Source: Ancylobacter gelatini
Lineage (GTDB): Bacteria > Pseudomonadota > Alphaproteobacteria > Rhizobiales > Xanthobacteraceae
Length of the DNA stretch: 64,000 nt
NCBI RefSeq assembly: GCF_022601675.1
Contig: NZ_JAKVIL010000009.1
Location: 1-64,000 of the forward strand
Direction: 5' to 3'
Position 1 is the first letter of the stretch; each line of letters begins with the position of its first letter. This document shows positions 23,825-33,289 of this stretch, one piece after another. The notes under the pieces were generated by a model. It saw only the letters and a program-made list of their open reading frames with translations, made no database searches and was not told the DNA's origin. The position numbers and the translations under genes were made by a program.

Positions 23825-25252
23825 ATGTCGGTTTGGCCTGTCTACGCAAAGATCGATGGTCCCATCGTGATGATCGGCTTCGGCTCGATCGGTCGCGCCA
23901 CGCTTCCCCTGCTGGAGCGGCACTTCGACTTCGACAAGGAACGCCTGACCGTCATCGATCCCAAGGACGATAATCGCGCATTGCTGGACGAACGCGGCAT
24001 CCGCTTTCTCCAGACCGCGATCACGCGGGAGAATTACCGGGAGATTCTGGGGCCGCTGCTCACCACGGGCGGACGCGGCTTCCTCGTCAACCTGTCGGTC
24101 GATACCGGCTCGGTCGACATCATGACCTTCGCCCGCGAATGCGGCGCGCTCTATATCGATACCGTGGTGGAGCCGTGGCTCGGCTTCTATTTCGACAAGG
24201 ACGCCACCCCGGCCAGCCGCTCCAATTACGCGCTGCGCGAATCCATGCTCAAGGCCAAGCGCGAGAATCCCGGCGGGTTGACCGCCGTGTCCTGCTGCGG
24301 CGCCAATCCGGGAATGGTGTCGTGGTTCGTCAAGCAGGCCCTCGTCGACATCGCGACCGACACCGGCCTCGATTTCACCATCCCCGTCACCCGCGAGGGC
24401 TGGGCCGATTTGATGGCCCGCGCCGGCGTCAAGGGCATCCACATCGCCGAGCGCGACACCCAGCGCGCCCGCGATCCGCGCCCCTTCGGCAAGTTCATCA
24501 ACACCTGGTCGGTGGAGGGCTTCGTCTCGGAGGGTCTGCAGCCGGCGGAGCTGGGCTGGGGCACCCATGAGAAGTGGATGCCGGCGAACGGCCACACCCA
24601 CAATTTCGGTTCCGGCGCCGCGATCTACCTGATGCAGGCCGGCGCCGCCACCAAGGTGCGCACCTGGTGCCCGAGCCTCGGGCCCCAGCACGGCTTCCTC
24701 GTCACCCATAACGAGTCGATCTCGATCGCCGATTATTTCACCGTGCGCAACGGCGCGCAGGTGTCGTACCGGCCGACCTGCCATTACGCCTACCACCCCT
24801 GCAACGACGCCGTGCTGTCCTGGCATGAGATGTTCGGCAATGAGGGCCGGTTCCAGGACGAATGGACCATCCTCACCGAGGACGAGATCGTCGACGGCCG
24901 CGACGAGCTGGGCGTGCTGCTGTTCGGCCATGAGAAGAATGCCTACTGGTACGGCTCGCAGCTCACCATCGAGGAAACCCGCAACCTGGCGCCCTACCAG
25001 ACCGCGACCGGGCTTCAGGTATCCTCCGCCGTGCTGGCCGGCATGGTGTGGGCGATCGAGAACCCCGAGGCCGGCATCGTCGAGACCGACGAGATGGACT
25101 TCCAGCGCTGCCTTGAGGTCCAGAAGCCCTATCTCGGCACGTTGAAGGGCTATTACACCGACTGGACCCCGCTCGACGGGCGGCCCGGCCTGTTCCCCGA
25201 GGACATCGACACGTCCGACCCCTGGCAGTTCCGCAACATCCTGGTGCGCTGA
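23825..25252 (+). CDS. hss: Homospermidine synthase
   Basis: An NAD-dependent enzyme (475 aa) that makes sym-homospermidine from putrescine. The N-terminal Rossmann motif is MIGFGSIGRATLPLLERHF (near residue 16). Downstream TVVEPWLGFYFDK, VSCCGANPGMVSWFVKQAL and WGTHEKWMPANGHTHNFGSG are strongly typical of bacterial Hss of the Blastochloris/Bradyrhizobium type. AAAGGAG lies about 12 bp before the ATG. Homospermidine is a main polyamine in many Rhizobiales. Its substrate putrescine would come from the decarboxylase encoded 3.5 kb upstream. Confidence 0.96.
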   Translation: MSVWPVYAKIDGPIVMIGFGSIGRATLPLLERHFDFDKERLTVIDPKDDNRALLDERGIRFLQTAITRENYREILGPLLTTGGRGFLVNLSVDTGSVDIMTFARECGALYIDTVVEPWLGFYFDKDATPASRSNYALRESMLKAKRENPGGLTAVSCCGANPGMVSWFVKQALVDIATDTGLDFTIPVTREGWADLMARAGVKGIHIAERDTQRARDPRPFGKFINTWSVEGFVSEGLQPAELGWGTHEKWMPANGHTHNFGSGAAIYLMQAGAATKVRTWCPSLGPQHGFLVTHNESISIADYFTVRNGAQVSYRPTCHYAYHPCNDAVLSWHEMFGNEGRFQDEWTILTEDEIVDGRDELGVLLFGHEKNAYWYGSQLTIEETRNLAPYQTATGLQVSSAVLAGMVWAIENPEAGIVETDEMDFQRCLEVQKPYLGTLKGYYTDWTPLDGRPGLFPEDIDTSDPWQFRNILVR

Positions 25253-25428
25253 GGGCGGGCATTGCCACGGCGTCGCGTCGAAACGGCGTGACGCCGATGG
25301 CCGCGACGCGACCGCCTTCCGGTCCGGCGCGGCGATGAACGGGCACGCGTCCCGCGACCTTCGCGCCGGTTGGAAAGCCCGGCGCGAGGGCCTATAAGCT
25401 CCGCCGATCCTTCAGGCGAGGTTTGCCG

Positions 25429-26505
25429 ATGAACAAGGCCGTTCCGGTGCCGCGCGGCGCCGATTCCCTCAACTCCACCCTGCCCGCCGGCCACCCGCCG
25501 GTCGCCTATGGGCGGATCGGCGTGCTCATCGTCAATCTGGGCACCCCGGACGGCACCGATTACTGGTCGATGCGCCGCTATCTGCGCGAATTCCTCTCCG
25601 ACCGCCGCGTCATCGAGGTCAACCGCGTCCTGTGGTGGTTCCTGCTGAACGTCGTGATCCTGTCCCGGCGCCCGCAGGCCAAGGGCAAGGATTACGAGAC
25701 GATCTGGAACAAGGAGCGGAACGAGGGCCCGCTGCGCACCATCACCCGCGCGCAGTCCGAGAAGCTTTCCGCCGCGCTCGCCCCGCTCGACCAGCGCCTC
25801 GTCTTCGACTGGGCGATGCGCTACGGCACCCCGTCCATCGCCTCGCGCATCGAGGCGCTGCAGAAAATTGGCTGCGAGCGCATCCTGCTGGTGCCGCTCT
25901 ATCCGCAATATGCCGCCGCCACCTCGGCCACCGTGTGCGACGCCGCCTTCGACCAGCTCAAGAAGATGCGCTGGCAGCCGGTGCTGCGCGTCGCCCCGCA
26001 CTGGCCCGATGAGCCGACCTATATCGAGGCGCTGGCCAATTCCATCACCACGGAACTCGCCAAGCTCGACTGGGAGCCGGAACTGGTACTCGCCTCGTTC
26101 CACGGCATTCCCAAAAGCTATTTCGCGAAGGGCGACCCCTATCAGTGCTATTGTCACCAGACCACGCGGCTGGTGCGCGAGAAGCTCGGCTGGCCGGAGG
26201 GCAAGCTGAAGCTGACCTTCCAGTCGCGCTTCGGCAAGGAGGAATGGCTCCAGCCCTACACCGACAAGACGGTGGAGGCGCTGGCGAAATCCGGCGTGAA
26301 ACGGCTCGCGGTCATCACCCCCGGCTTCGTCGCCGATTGCCTGGAGACGCTGGAGGAGATCGGCGGCGAGAATGCCGAGATCTTCCTGCACAATGGCGGC
26401 GAGAAGTTCCACTTCATCCCCTGCCTCAATGATTCGGACGGCGGCATGGCGGTTCTGGAGGCCGTGGTGAAGCGCGAGCTGCGCGGCTGGGTCGACCTCG
26501 ACTGA
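25429..26505 (+). CDS. hemH: Ferrochelatase
   Basis: A 358-residue enzyme that inserts ferrous iron into protoporphyrin IX at the end of haem synthesis. Visible features are GVLIVNLGTPDGTDYWSMRR at the N-terminus, VPLYPQYAAATSATVCDA, LASFHGIPKSYFAKGDPYQC with the metal-ligand His, and LAVITPGFVADCLETLEEIG near the C-terminus, where the Glu residues of the active site lie. The ATG at 25429 follows an in-frame TTG 6 bp upstream; the ATG is more likely. It stands alone, downstream of hss. Haem supply is relevant to the cytochrome bd genes of this window, but there is no direct link. Confidence 0.97.
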   Translation: MNKAVPVPRGADSLNSTLPAGHPPVAYGRIGVLIVNLGTPDGTDYWSMRRYLREFLSDRRVIEVNRVLWWFLLNVVILSRRPQAKGKDYETIWNKERNEGPLRTITRAQSEKLSAALAPLDQRLVFDWAMRYGTPSIASRIEALQKIGCERILLVPLYPQYAAATSATVCDAAFDQLKKMRWQPVLRVAPHWPDEPTYIEALANSITTELAKLDWEPELVLASFHGIPKSYFAKGDPYQCYCHQTTRLVREKLGWPEGKLKLTFQSRFGKEEWLQPYTDKTVEALAKSGVKRLAVITPGFVADCLETLEEIGGENAEIFLHNGGEKFHFIPCLNDSDGGMAVLEAVVKRELRGWVDLD

Positions 26506-26606
26506 CGCGCGCTCCGCGTATCAGCACGAAACCAAACGTGTTTTGCCTCGAAGGTCGTGGTCCGGCGAGGAAGGTTCCCCCAGCGATCCAACGCGGAGAA
26601 CCTCTC

Positions 26607-27173
26607 GTGTCCGACAGCGCCACACCCACCCGCAGCCAGATGCAGAAGATGCTCGCCGGCGAACTCTACCACGCCGGCGACGCCGAGATTCAGGCGGCGC
26701 AGGCGGAAGCGGCGGCCTTCATGGCGCGCTTCAACGCCTCCCTCGGCCAGCCGCAGGCCGAGCGCGACGCCATATTGCGCGCGCGGCTCGGCGCGATGGG
26801 CGAAGGCTCCACCATCCGCCCGCCCTTCCATTGCGATTACGGCTTCAACATCCGGCTGGGTGCCGGGGTGTTCCTCAATTTCGACTGCGTGATCCTCGAT
26901 GTGGTGGAGGTCACCATCGGCGACGCCACCCAGATCGCGCCCGGCGTGCACATCTACACCGCCGACCACCCGCGCGACCCTCAGACCCGCGCCACCGGCC
27001 TCGAATTCGGCCGACCGGTGAAGATCGGCCGCAATGTCTGGATCGGCGGCGGCGCCATCATCCTGCCGGGCGTGACCATCGGCGACGACGCGGTGATCGG
27101 CGCGGGCGCGGTGGTGACGAAGGACGTGCCGGCCGGGGCGACGGCGGTGGGGAATCCCGCGCGGGTGAGGTGA
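26607..27173 (+). CDS. Maltose/galactoside-type sugar O-acetyltransferase, GTG start
   Basis: A 188-residue LbetaH acetyltransferase of the Maa/LacA family. The N-terminal helix QKMLAGELYHAGDAEI is the family's Mac domain, and the beta-helix part has GEGSTIRPPFHCDYGFNI, the catalytic His in IYTADHPRDPQTR, WIGGGAIILPGVTIG and the end TAVGNPARV. GTG at 26607 is supported by GGAG 9 bp upstream and by the usual family length (about 183-190 aa). It lies 100 bp after hemH on the same strand. The real acceptor sugar is unknown. Confidence 0.9.
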   Translation: MSDSATPTRSQMQKMLAGELYHAGDAEIQAAQAEAAAFMARFNASLGQPQAERDAILRARLGAMGEGSTIRPPFHCDYGFNIRLGAGVFLNFDCVILDVVEVTIGDATQIAPGVHIYTADHPRDPQTRATGLEFGRPVKIGRNVWIGGGAIILPGVTIGDDAVIGAGAVVTKDVPAGATAVGNPARVR

Positions 27174-27367
27174 GCGGGCGGGTGCGGCAAGCCGGCGCGG
27201 CCCGCTCCACACATCGTAGCCCTCTCACGACGCGTATGGCCGCCGCCGACAGGTGGAACGGTTTCGGGCAACGACGAAAGGCGGTCCGATTCGTCGCCAG
27301 ATCGAGGTGCCCAGCCGATCGCACCCGTTCCGCAAATATGCGAAGCAAGATGGAACGCGGCTGACGT

Positions 27368-28108
27368 TCAGCCCTCTCCGCCGCCTCCCGGCGCGACCAC
27401 CTCGCAGCGCCAGTCCGGGCGCAGGCCGAAGCGCTCCACCAGCCCTCGCTCGCCAGAGCGGGTGAGGCGCAGGGCGCGAGTGTCGGGCAGGTCCGCCACC
27501 CAGTCCAGTTCCCGCAGCCGGTGCAGCAGGCCCGCGCCGAGCCGGCCGGCCAGATGCGGACGGCGCTCGCTCCAGTCGAGGCAGGTGCGACACAGCGGAC
27601 GGCGCGAGGAAGCCCCGGCCTCGAGATCGAGCCCGAAACCTTCGAGGAAGACCCGGCCGGCCGGCGTGATCCACGCCCCGCCATCGTCCTGCATCACGAG
27701 CCCCCGGTCCTGCAGCGCATCGGCGAGGGCCAGCGCCAGCCGGCCCGCCAGATGGTCGTAGCAGGTGCGTGCCAGCCGCAGCGCCGCGTCGCGCGGTCCC
27801 GCCGGGCGATGGCGCGCCGGGCCGGCGCCCGCCGCCACGATCAGCGCATGCACCACCTCGGCGATCTCGCGGGAGGCCAGACGGTAATAACGGTGGCGCC
27901 CCTGCCGCATGGGCGTCAGTAGCCGCGCGCCGGCGAGCTTCGCCAGGTGCCCGCTGGTGGTGGGCGCGCTCACACCGGCATGGCGCGCCAGCTCGCCGGC
28001 GGTCAGCGCCCGCCCGCCCATCAGCGCCAGCAGCATGTTGGCACGGGCGGGGTCGCCGAGAAGCGCGGCGATCTCTGCGATCTGGTTGCCCGAGACGATC
28101 GATGACAT
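27368..28108 (-). CDS. ArsR-family winged-helix transcriptional regulator
   Basis: A 246-residue regulator. The N-terminal 85 residues are a winged helix of the ArsR type: LLGDPARANMLLALMGGRAL, ELARHAGVSAPTTSGHLAKL as the recognition helix-turn-helix, then QGRHRYYRLASREIAEVV. The metal-binding cysteine motif of classic ArsR is absent. The C-terminal part (RRPLCRTCLDWSERRPHLAG and after) is a conserved extension found in a longer subgroup. The gene diverges from the DMT exporter gene with 139 bp between starts, so it probably controls that exporter and itself. Confidence 0.9.
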   Translation of the reverse strand: MSSIVSGNQIAEIAALLGDPARANMLLALMGGRALTAGELARHAGVSAPTTSGHLAKLAGARLLTPMRQGRHRYYRLASREIAEVVHALIVAAGAGPARHRPAGPRDAALRLARTCYDHLAGRLALALADALQDRGLVMQDDGGAWITPAGRVFLEGFGLDLEAGASSRRPLCRTCLDWSERRPHLAGRLGAGLLHRLRELDWVADLPDTRALRLTRSGERGLVERFGLRPDWRCEVVAPGGGGEG

Positions 28109-28247
28109 GGCCCCAGCCTAGCAGCGCACGGGCGGACCGTCAGCCGGCGACGTTTCGGCCACGGCCGAAGCATCCCGCCGTCCCGCCGCGCTAGAAGGTT
28201 GCCACCCCGCCGGTATCCTTTCCCCACGCGTCGCCTTCGAGGACACC

Positions 28248-29210
28248 ATGATCACGCCAAGTTCCACGCCCGGTTCCCCTCCCATTGCCACCCCCGTCGG
28301 CGATCCCACCACCGTTCCGGCTCCCTCCCTGCCCCGCGAGCTGGCGCTGCTGCTGCTGCTCTCCACCCTGTGGGGGGCGTCCTACAGCTTCATCAAGGTC
28401 GGCGTGGAGACCCTTCCCCCGCTCACCTTCATGGCCGGGCGCACGCTCCTCGCCGGCGCGGTGCTGCTGGCGGTGCTGCATGCGCGCGGGTTGCGGATGC
28501 CGGCGGGGCGAGCGACGTGGCGCTATTTTCTCATCCAGGCCTGCCTGAACAGCGTGGTGCCCTTCACCCTCATCGCCTGGGCCGAGACAAGGCTCGACGC
28601 CGGGCTGGCGGTGATCCTCAACGCCACAACGCCGATCTTCGCGTTCCTGATCGCGCGTGTGATCGGCCGGCGCGAGGCGGTGGGCGGGCTCCGGCTGTTC
28701 GGGGTGGCGAGCGGGCTCGCCGGCGCCTGCCTCACGGTCGGCGCCGGGGCGCTGCACGGGCTGGGCGGGCAGCTTCTGCCGCAGCTCGCCGTGCTGGCGG
28801 CCACGCTGTGCTATGGCGGCGGCGCGCTGTATTCCGCCCGCTTCCAGGGGCTGGACCCGATGATGCCGGCAGCGGGCTCGATGATCTGCGGCGCCGCGCT
28901 GTTGCTTCCCGCAAGCCTCGTCGTCGACCGCCCATGGACCCTGTCGCCCTCCGCCGCCTCGCTCGCGGCGCTGGTCGCGCTGGCGCTGTTCTCCACCGCG
29001 CTGGCCTTCGTACTGTTCTTTCGCCTGGTGCAGACGCTGGGCGCGCTCGGCGCCACCGCGCAGGCCTATCTGCGGGTGCCGATCGGGGTCGGCATCAGCG
29101 CCGTCTTCCTCGGCGAGGCCCTGCCCCCGACCGCCTGGCTCGGTCTCATTGCCGTGGTCGCCGGTGTCATCGCCATGACGCTGCCAAGTCGCGCGACGGC
29201 ACGACGCTGA
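28248..29210 (+). CDS. EamA/DMT-superfamily transporter
   Basis: An inner-membrane protein of 320 residues with about ten hydrophobic segments in two EamA repeats. The first repeat starts LALLLLLSTLWGASYSFIKV with PLTFMAGRTLLAGAVLL; the second begins near PQLAVLAATLCYGGGALYSA and ends with GVGISAVFLGEALPPTAWLG. Family members export metabolites, amino acids or drugs; the substrate cannot be read. It is divergent from the ArsR-type gene, a common regulator-exporter pairing. A shorter start at a later Met would still keep all membrane segments. Confidence 0.9.
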   Translation: MITPSSTPGSPPIATPVGDPTTVPAPSLPRELALLLLLSTLWGASYSFIKVGVETLPPLTFMAGRTLLAGAVLLAVLHARGLRMPAGRATWRYFLIQACLNSVVPFTLIAWAETRLDAGLAVILNATTPIFAFLIARVIGRREAVGGLRLFGVASGLAGACLTVGAGALHGLGGQLLPQLAVLAATLCYGGGALYSARFQGLDPMMPAAGSMICGAALLLPASLVVDRPWTLSPSAASLAALVALALFSTALAFVLFFRLVQTLGALGATAQAYLRVPIGVGISAVFLGEALPPTAWLGLIAVVAGVIAMTLPSRATARR

Positions 29211-29270
29211 CTCGCCCACCTCACCCCAGATAAACCGCCGGGCCTGGGCAAATGGCCAGCCCGGACGAAA

Positions 29271-29300
29271 GGGCAGCTCCAACAAAGGGGCAGCTCCAAC
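29271..29300. repeat. Short direct repeat
   Basis: GGGCAGCTCCAAC occurs twice, at 29271-29283 and 29288-29300, separated by AAAG. It lies between the end of the DMT transporter gene and the rpsA terminator, and probably arose by slippage. Confidence 0.6.
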
Positions 29301-29306
29301 GCAAAA

Positions 29307-29332
29307 CGGCCGGCGTGTCGCCACGCCGGCCG
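29307..29332 (-). terminator. Strong intrinsic terminator of rpsA
   Basis: CGGCCGGCGTG (29307-29317) and CACGCCGGCCG (29322-29332) form a perfect 11-bp stem with a 4-nt loop. On the minus strand it is followed directly by TTTTGC, so it terminates rpsA. On the plus strand it is followed by CTTCGTTTT and may also end the DMT transporter transcript. Confidence 0.85.
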
Positions 29333-29384
29333 CTTCGTTTTCACCGTCCGGCTGCGAGGGCGTGGGCCCTCGCGCCGTGATGGA

Positions 29385-31091
29385 TCACTCGGCCTTCTCG
29401 TTGGCCTTCTTGAGCGCGGCGCCCAGGATGTCGCCGAGCGAAGCGCCCGAATCCTGCGAGCCGAACTGAGCCACGGCTTCCTTTTCTTCGGCGATCTCCA
29501 GCGCCTTGATCGACACCTGGACCTTGCGGGCCTTGCGGTCGAACAGGATGACGCGGGCATCGAACTTCTCGCCGACGGCGAAGCGGTCCGGACGCTGGTC
29601 GCCGCGGTCGCGGGCCAGTTCCGAGCGCTTGACGAAGGTCGACATGTCGGTGCCGGCAATCTTCACCTCAACGCCGCCATCCTTCACGTCGATAACTTCG
29701 CAGGTGACGATCGCGCCCTTCTTGATCTCGCCCGAGTCCTGGAAGGGGTCGCCGGCGAGCTGCTTCACGCCGAGCGAGATGCGCTCCTTCTCGACATCCA
29801 CGTCGAGAACGACCGCCTTGATCACGTCGCCCTTCTTGAACTCGTCGATGACCTGCTCGCCCGGACGGTTCCAGTCGAGGTCCGAGAGGTGGACCATGCC
29901 GTCGACGTCGCCGTCGAGGCCCAGGAACAGGCCGAACTCGGTCTTGTTCTTGACCTCGCCCTCGACCGTGGAGCCGGCCGGATACTTCTCGGCGAAGGCA
30001 TCCCACGGGTTCTGCAGGGTCTGCTTGAGACCCAGCGAGATGCGACGCTTGACCGGATCGACCTCGAGGATCGCGACTTCCACTTCCTGCGAGGTGGCGA
30101 CGATCTTGCCGGGGTGAACGTTCTTCTTGGTCCAGCTCATCTCGGAGACGTGGATCAGGCCCTCGATCCCCGGCTCCAGCTCGACGAACGCGCCGTAGTC
30201 GGTGATGTTGGTGACGCGACCCTTGAAGCGGGCCTCGACCGGGTACTTGGCCTCGATGCCCTCCCACGGATCGCCGAGCAGCTGCTTCATGCCGAGCGAG
30301 ATGCGGTGGGTCTCGTGGTTGATCTTGATGATCTTCACCTTGACCGTCTGGCCGATGTTCAGCACTTCGGTCGGGTGATTCACGCGGCGCCAGGCGATGT
30401 CGGTGACATGCAGCAGGCCGTCAATGCCGCCGAGGTCAACGAACGCACCGTAATCGGTGATGTTCTTGACCACGCCGTCGATGACCTGACCCTCTTCGAG
30501 GTTCTGCACCAGCTCGTGACGCTGCTCGGCGCGGGTCTCTTCGAGAACCGTGCGGCGCGACACCACGATGTTGCCGCGGCGGCGATCCATCTTGAGGATC
30601 TGGAACGGCTGCGGGTTGTGCATCAGCGGGCCGACGTCGCGGATCGGACGGATATCGACCTGCGAACGCGGCAGGAAGGCCACGGCGCCGTCGAGATCGA
30701 CGGTGAAGCCGCCCTTGACCTGGTTGAAGATCACGCCGGTGACCTTCTCGGTGGCGTTGAACGCCTTCTCGAGGCGGACCCAGCTCTCTTCGCGGCGCGC
30801 CTTGTCGCGCGAGAGAACGGCCTCGCCGAGAGCGTTCTCGACACGCTCAAGATAGACTTCGACTTCGTCGCCGACCTGGATCTGCTGGTCGCGGCCGGGG
30901 CCGGCGAACTCGCGCAGCGCCACGCGACCTTCGGTCTTCAGACCGATGTCGATGATGGCGAGGTCCTTCTCGATCGCGACGACGATGCCCTTGACGACGG
31001 AACCTTCGGCCGGTTCGGTCTGGCCGAAGCTCTCTTCGAGCATCGCGGCGAAATCTTCACGCGCCGAAGCGAGGGTTTGAGTAGCGGACAT
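29385..31091 (-). CDS. rpsA: 30S ribosomal protein S1
   Basis: An RNA-binding ribosomal protein (568 aa) that brings mRNA to the 30S subunit. Six S1 (OB-fold) repeats are visible; for example KGIVVAIEKDLAIIDIGLK opens repeat 1, and VVKNITDYGAFVDLGGIDGL and GRVTNITDYGAFVELEPGIE mark repeats 3 and 4. Length matches the alphaproteobacterial form (560-570 aa). AGGAG lies 6 bp before the ATG. In many Rhizobiales rpsA follows aroA-cmk directly; here cobF, a CMD gene and an opposite-strand EAL gene lie between. Confidence 0.98.
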   Translation of the reverse strand: MSATQTLASAREDFAAMLEESFGQTEPAEGSVVKGIVVAIEKDLAIIDIGLKTEGRVALREFAGPGRDQQIQVGDEVEVYLERVENALGEAVLSRDKARREESWVRLEKAFNATEKVTGVIFNQVKGGFTVDLDGAVAFLPRSQVDIRPIRDVGPLMHNPQPFQILKMDRRRGNIVVSRRTVLEETRAEQRHELVQNLEEGQVIDGVVKNITDYGAFVDLGGIDGLLHVTDIAWRRVNHPTEVLNIGQTVKVKIIKINHETHRISLGMKQLLGDPWEGIEAKYPVEARFKGRVTNITDYGAFVELEPGIEGLIHVSEMSWTKKNVHPGKIVATSQEVEVAILEVDPVKRRISLGLKQTLQNPWDAFAEKYPAGSTVEGEVKNKTEFGLFLGLDGDVDGMVHLSDLDWNRPGEQVIDEFKKGDVIKAVVLDVDVEKERISLGVKQLAGDPFQDSGEIKKGAIVTCEVIDVKDGGVEVKIAGTDMSTFVKRSELARDRGDQRPDRFAVGEKFDARVILFDRKARKVQVSIKALEIAEEKEAVAQFGSQDSGASLGDILGAALKKANEKAE

Positions 31092-31552
31092 TTAAACTCC
31101 TGATGGCCAAAGCGCCGGCACGGGGTTGATGATGTCGCGCTGTGCCACGGGCACCGGAACTTGGCATTTCCGGCGCAGCCTTCGCGGTAAGACGAAGGCC
31201 CGGCGCATTGGCCGTGACACGCGCGACAGGATATGTCGAAGGAGAGGCGGACGATGCCAGGCGCAGAAGCCCTGCCATTCCACTCTCGATGATCCGGCGC
31301 CGAAAGCGCGGCAAGGGCGGGCATGCCTCCAAGCTTCGAAAATGCGTCTGCCGCATTCCCGGCCCGCCTGGCCGCCGCACTGACATGTGTGACACCCGGA
31401 CGCGCGTGGATATAGCGCCGGATGCGTGCCAAGGCAAGGCGTTGACGAGGTGGAAACGGGAGGCTGGGCGGCGGCCGGATCGCGCTTTCCTTTCACCGGC
31501 ACATGTCGGATTGTATGGCGATCGAGAGGACGGGAGCCGGGCCGCGACGCCG
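31092..31552. promoter_or_regulatory. Divergent region between rpsA and the EAL gene
   Basis: These 461 bp lie between the rpsA start (minus) and the chosen start of the EAL-domain gene. They must hold the rpsA promoter and leader. The plus strand is open in the EAL frame back to 31142, but that stretch encodes no recognisable domain. I see no clear hairpin or operator. Confidence 0.3.
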
Positions 31553-33289
31553 ATGTACAATGCAAGCCCAGCTCGGCTTTCCGCAAAACGCTGGTTTCGG
31601 CGCATCTTGCGTGGGCGGCTGCTCAACGTGACGGGCGGCATCCGGCCAAAGCGTCTGCGTGCCCTCGGCCTGAGCGCTCTGCTGGCTCTCGCGGGCTCGG
31701 TTCCCGCCGCGGTGGGCGCGGTCTACTTGTCCTGGCGCGTCGACACGGCGGGCCAGCGGGCGACGCTGGCCACCACCGCGCAGGCGGTGATCCAACACAC
31801 CGGGGACATCTACAGCTCGGCCACGGCGGCCCTGCGCTCCATGGCCGCCACCGATTATGCGCCCTGCTCGGACCAGCATATCCGGCACATGCGCCAGCTC
31901 ATGGTGAGCTCGCCGATCACGGTCGGCGTCGCCTATGTTCATGACGGCGTGTTTCGCTGTTCGGCCTTCGGGCTTTTCGACGATCAGCGCCGCCAGAGCG
32001 CGCCCGACGTCACGCGTCCCGACGGCGTCAGCATCCATATCGGCGTGCAGTCCCGCTTCGCGCCGCAGGTCGATGTGATCGCGCTGGGGTTCGGCGACCA
32101 TGCCATCCTCATCGATCCCTCGCTGCTGCTCGGCTACGCGATCGCGCCCGGAATTTCGGTGATGCTGCTGGCCGATGACGGACAGCTCATCGCCGCCCGC
32201 GACCGGGACGCCGCCATCAATGTCCAGACGCTGGCGTCGCGCGAGGGAACGGGCACCGAGAACGACGTCAATTATGCCGTCGTCCGGCAGGACGGGTGGA
32301 CGGTGATCGCCACGGAACCGGCGATCGGCCTGACGGCCTATGTCCGCGCCGAAAGCCCGATGCTGCTGTGGCTGGTGGTGATCATCACCGCCTGCAGCGG
32401 CAGCGTGATCTTCTGGCTGACCCGCCGGCGGCATTCGGCGCTGAGCGAGCTGGCCGCGGCGGTCCGCCACCGCGAATTCGTGGTTCATTACCAGCCCATC
32501 ATCGAGCTGGAGACCGGGCGCTGCATCGGCGCGGAGGCTCTGGTGCGCTGGCGCCGCCCCGACGGCACCATGGCGCGGCCCGACGAGTTCATCCCGCTCG
32601 CCGAGACCTCCGGCCTGATCAGGCCGATCACCGATCAGGTCATCGAACGGGTGGTGTTCGATCTCAACCAGATGCTGGTCGCGAACCGCTCGCTCCATGT
32701 CACGATCAATCTGTGTGCCGAAGACATCAGCACCGGGCGCTTCCTGCCGGTGCTGGCCGCCGCGCTGGACCACACCGGCATCTGGCCCGAGCAGATCCTG
32801 CTGGAGGCCACCGAGCGCGGCTTCATCGATGTCGAGGGCGCGCGGCGGACGCTGATCGAAGCGCGGCGCATCGGCCACGGCACCGCGATCGACGATTTCG
32901 GCACCGGCTATTCCAGCCTGCAATATCTCCAGACCCTGCCGCTCAACGCGCTCAAGATCGACAAGAGCTTCGTCGACACCATCGGCAGGGGCGCGGCGAC
33001 CAGTTCGGTGACCCCGCACATCATCGACATGGCGAAGACGCTCAACCTGCTGATCGTCGCGGAGGGCGTCGAACGGCAGGACCAGGCCGATTACCTCAAC
33101 GAACGCGGCGTGGAGCTGGCGCAGGGCTGGCTGTTCGCCAAGCCGCTGCCGCCGGAGGGGTTCATCGCCTTCTACCAGCAGCGCCAGCAGCGATTCGGTG
33201 CCGCGCCGGTCCGCATCAAGGACAGCCCGCGCCGTCCGGCGTCGAGGCTGGCGGCAGGTGCGCCGGCCGCACCAGCCACACATCCATGA
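31553..33289 (+). CDS. Membrane-bound CSS-type EAL-domain c-di-GMP phosphodiesterase
   Basis: A 578-residue protein expected to hydrolyse c-di-GMP to pGpG. A first membrane segment lies near residues 36-60 (LRALGLSALLALAGSVPAAV). A periplasmic domain with PCSDQHIRHMRQL and FRCSAFG follows, matching CSS-motif sensors where cysteine oxidation controls activity. A second segment (WLVVIITACSGSVIFWL) leads to the EAL domain: HYQPIIELETGRCIGAEALV, then LHVTINLCAEDIS, DDFGTGYSSLQYL and LKIDKSFVDTI. The residues needed for catalysis appear to be present. Start is uncertain: ATG 31553 is chosen from the domain layout. Its end overlaps cobF tail-to-tail by 74 bp. Confidence 0.88.
   Translation: MYNASPARLSAKRWFRRILRGRLLNVTGGIRPKRLRALGLSALLALAGSVPAAVGAVYLSWRVDTAGQRATLATTAQAVIQHTGDIYSSATAALRSMAATDYAPCSDQHIRHMRQLMVSSPITVGVAYVHDGVFRCSAFGLFDDQRRQSAPDVTRPDGVSIHIGVQSRFAPQVDVIALGFGDHAILIDPSLLLGYAIAPGISVMLLADDGQLIAARDRDAAINVQTLASREGTGTENDVNYAVVRQDGWTVIATEPAIGLTAYVRAESPMLLWLVVIITACSGSVIFWLTRRRHSALSELAAAVRHREFVVHYQPIIELETGRCIGAEALVRWRRPDGTMARPDEFIPLAETSGLIRPITDQVIERVVFDLNQMLVANRSLHVTINLCAEDISTGRFLPVLAAALDHTGIWPEQILLEATERGFIDVEGARRTLIEARRIGHGTAIDDFGTGYSSLQYLQTLPLNALKIDKSFVDTIGRGAATSSVTPHIIDMAKTLNLLIVAEGVERQDQADYLNERGVELAQGWLFAKPLPPEGFIAFYQQRQQRFGAAPVRIKDSPRRPASRLAAGAPAAPATHP

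Noticed and set aside
31142..31552. N-terminal extension of the EAL protein of 137 residues
   Set aside because: The extension is Arg-rich with no domain and lies in the rpsA upstream region; the layout of signal/membrane segments favours a start at 31553, though this is not certain.
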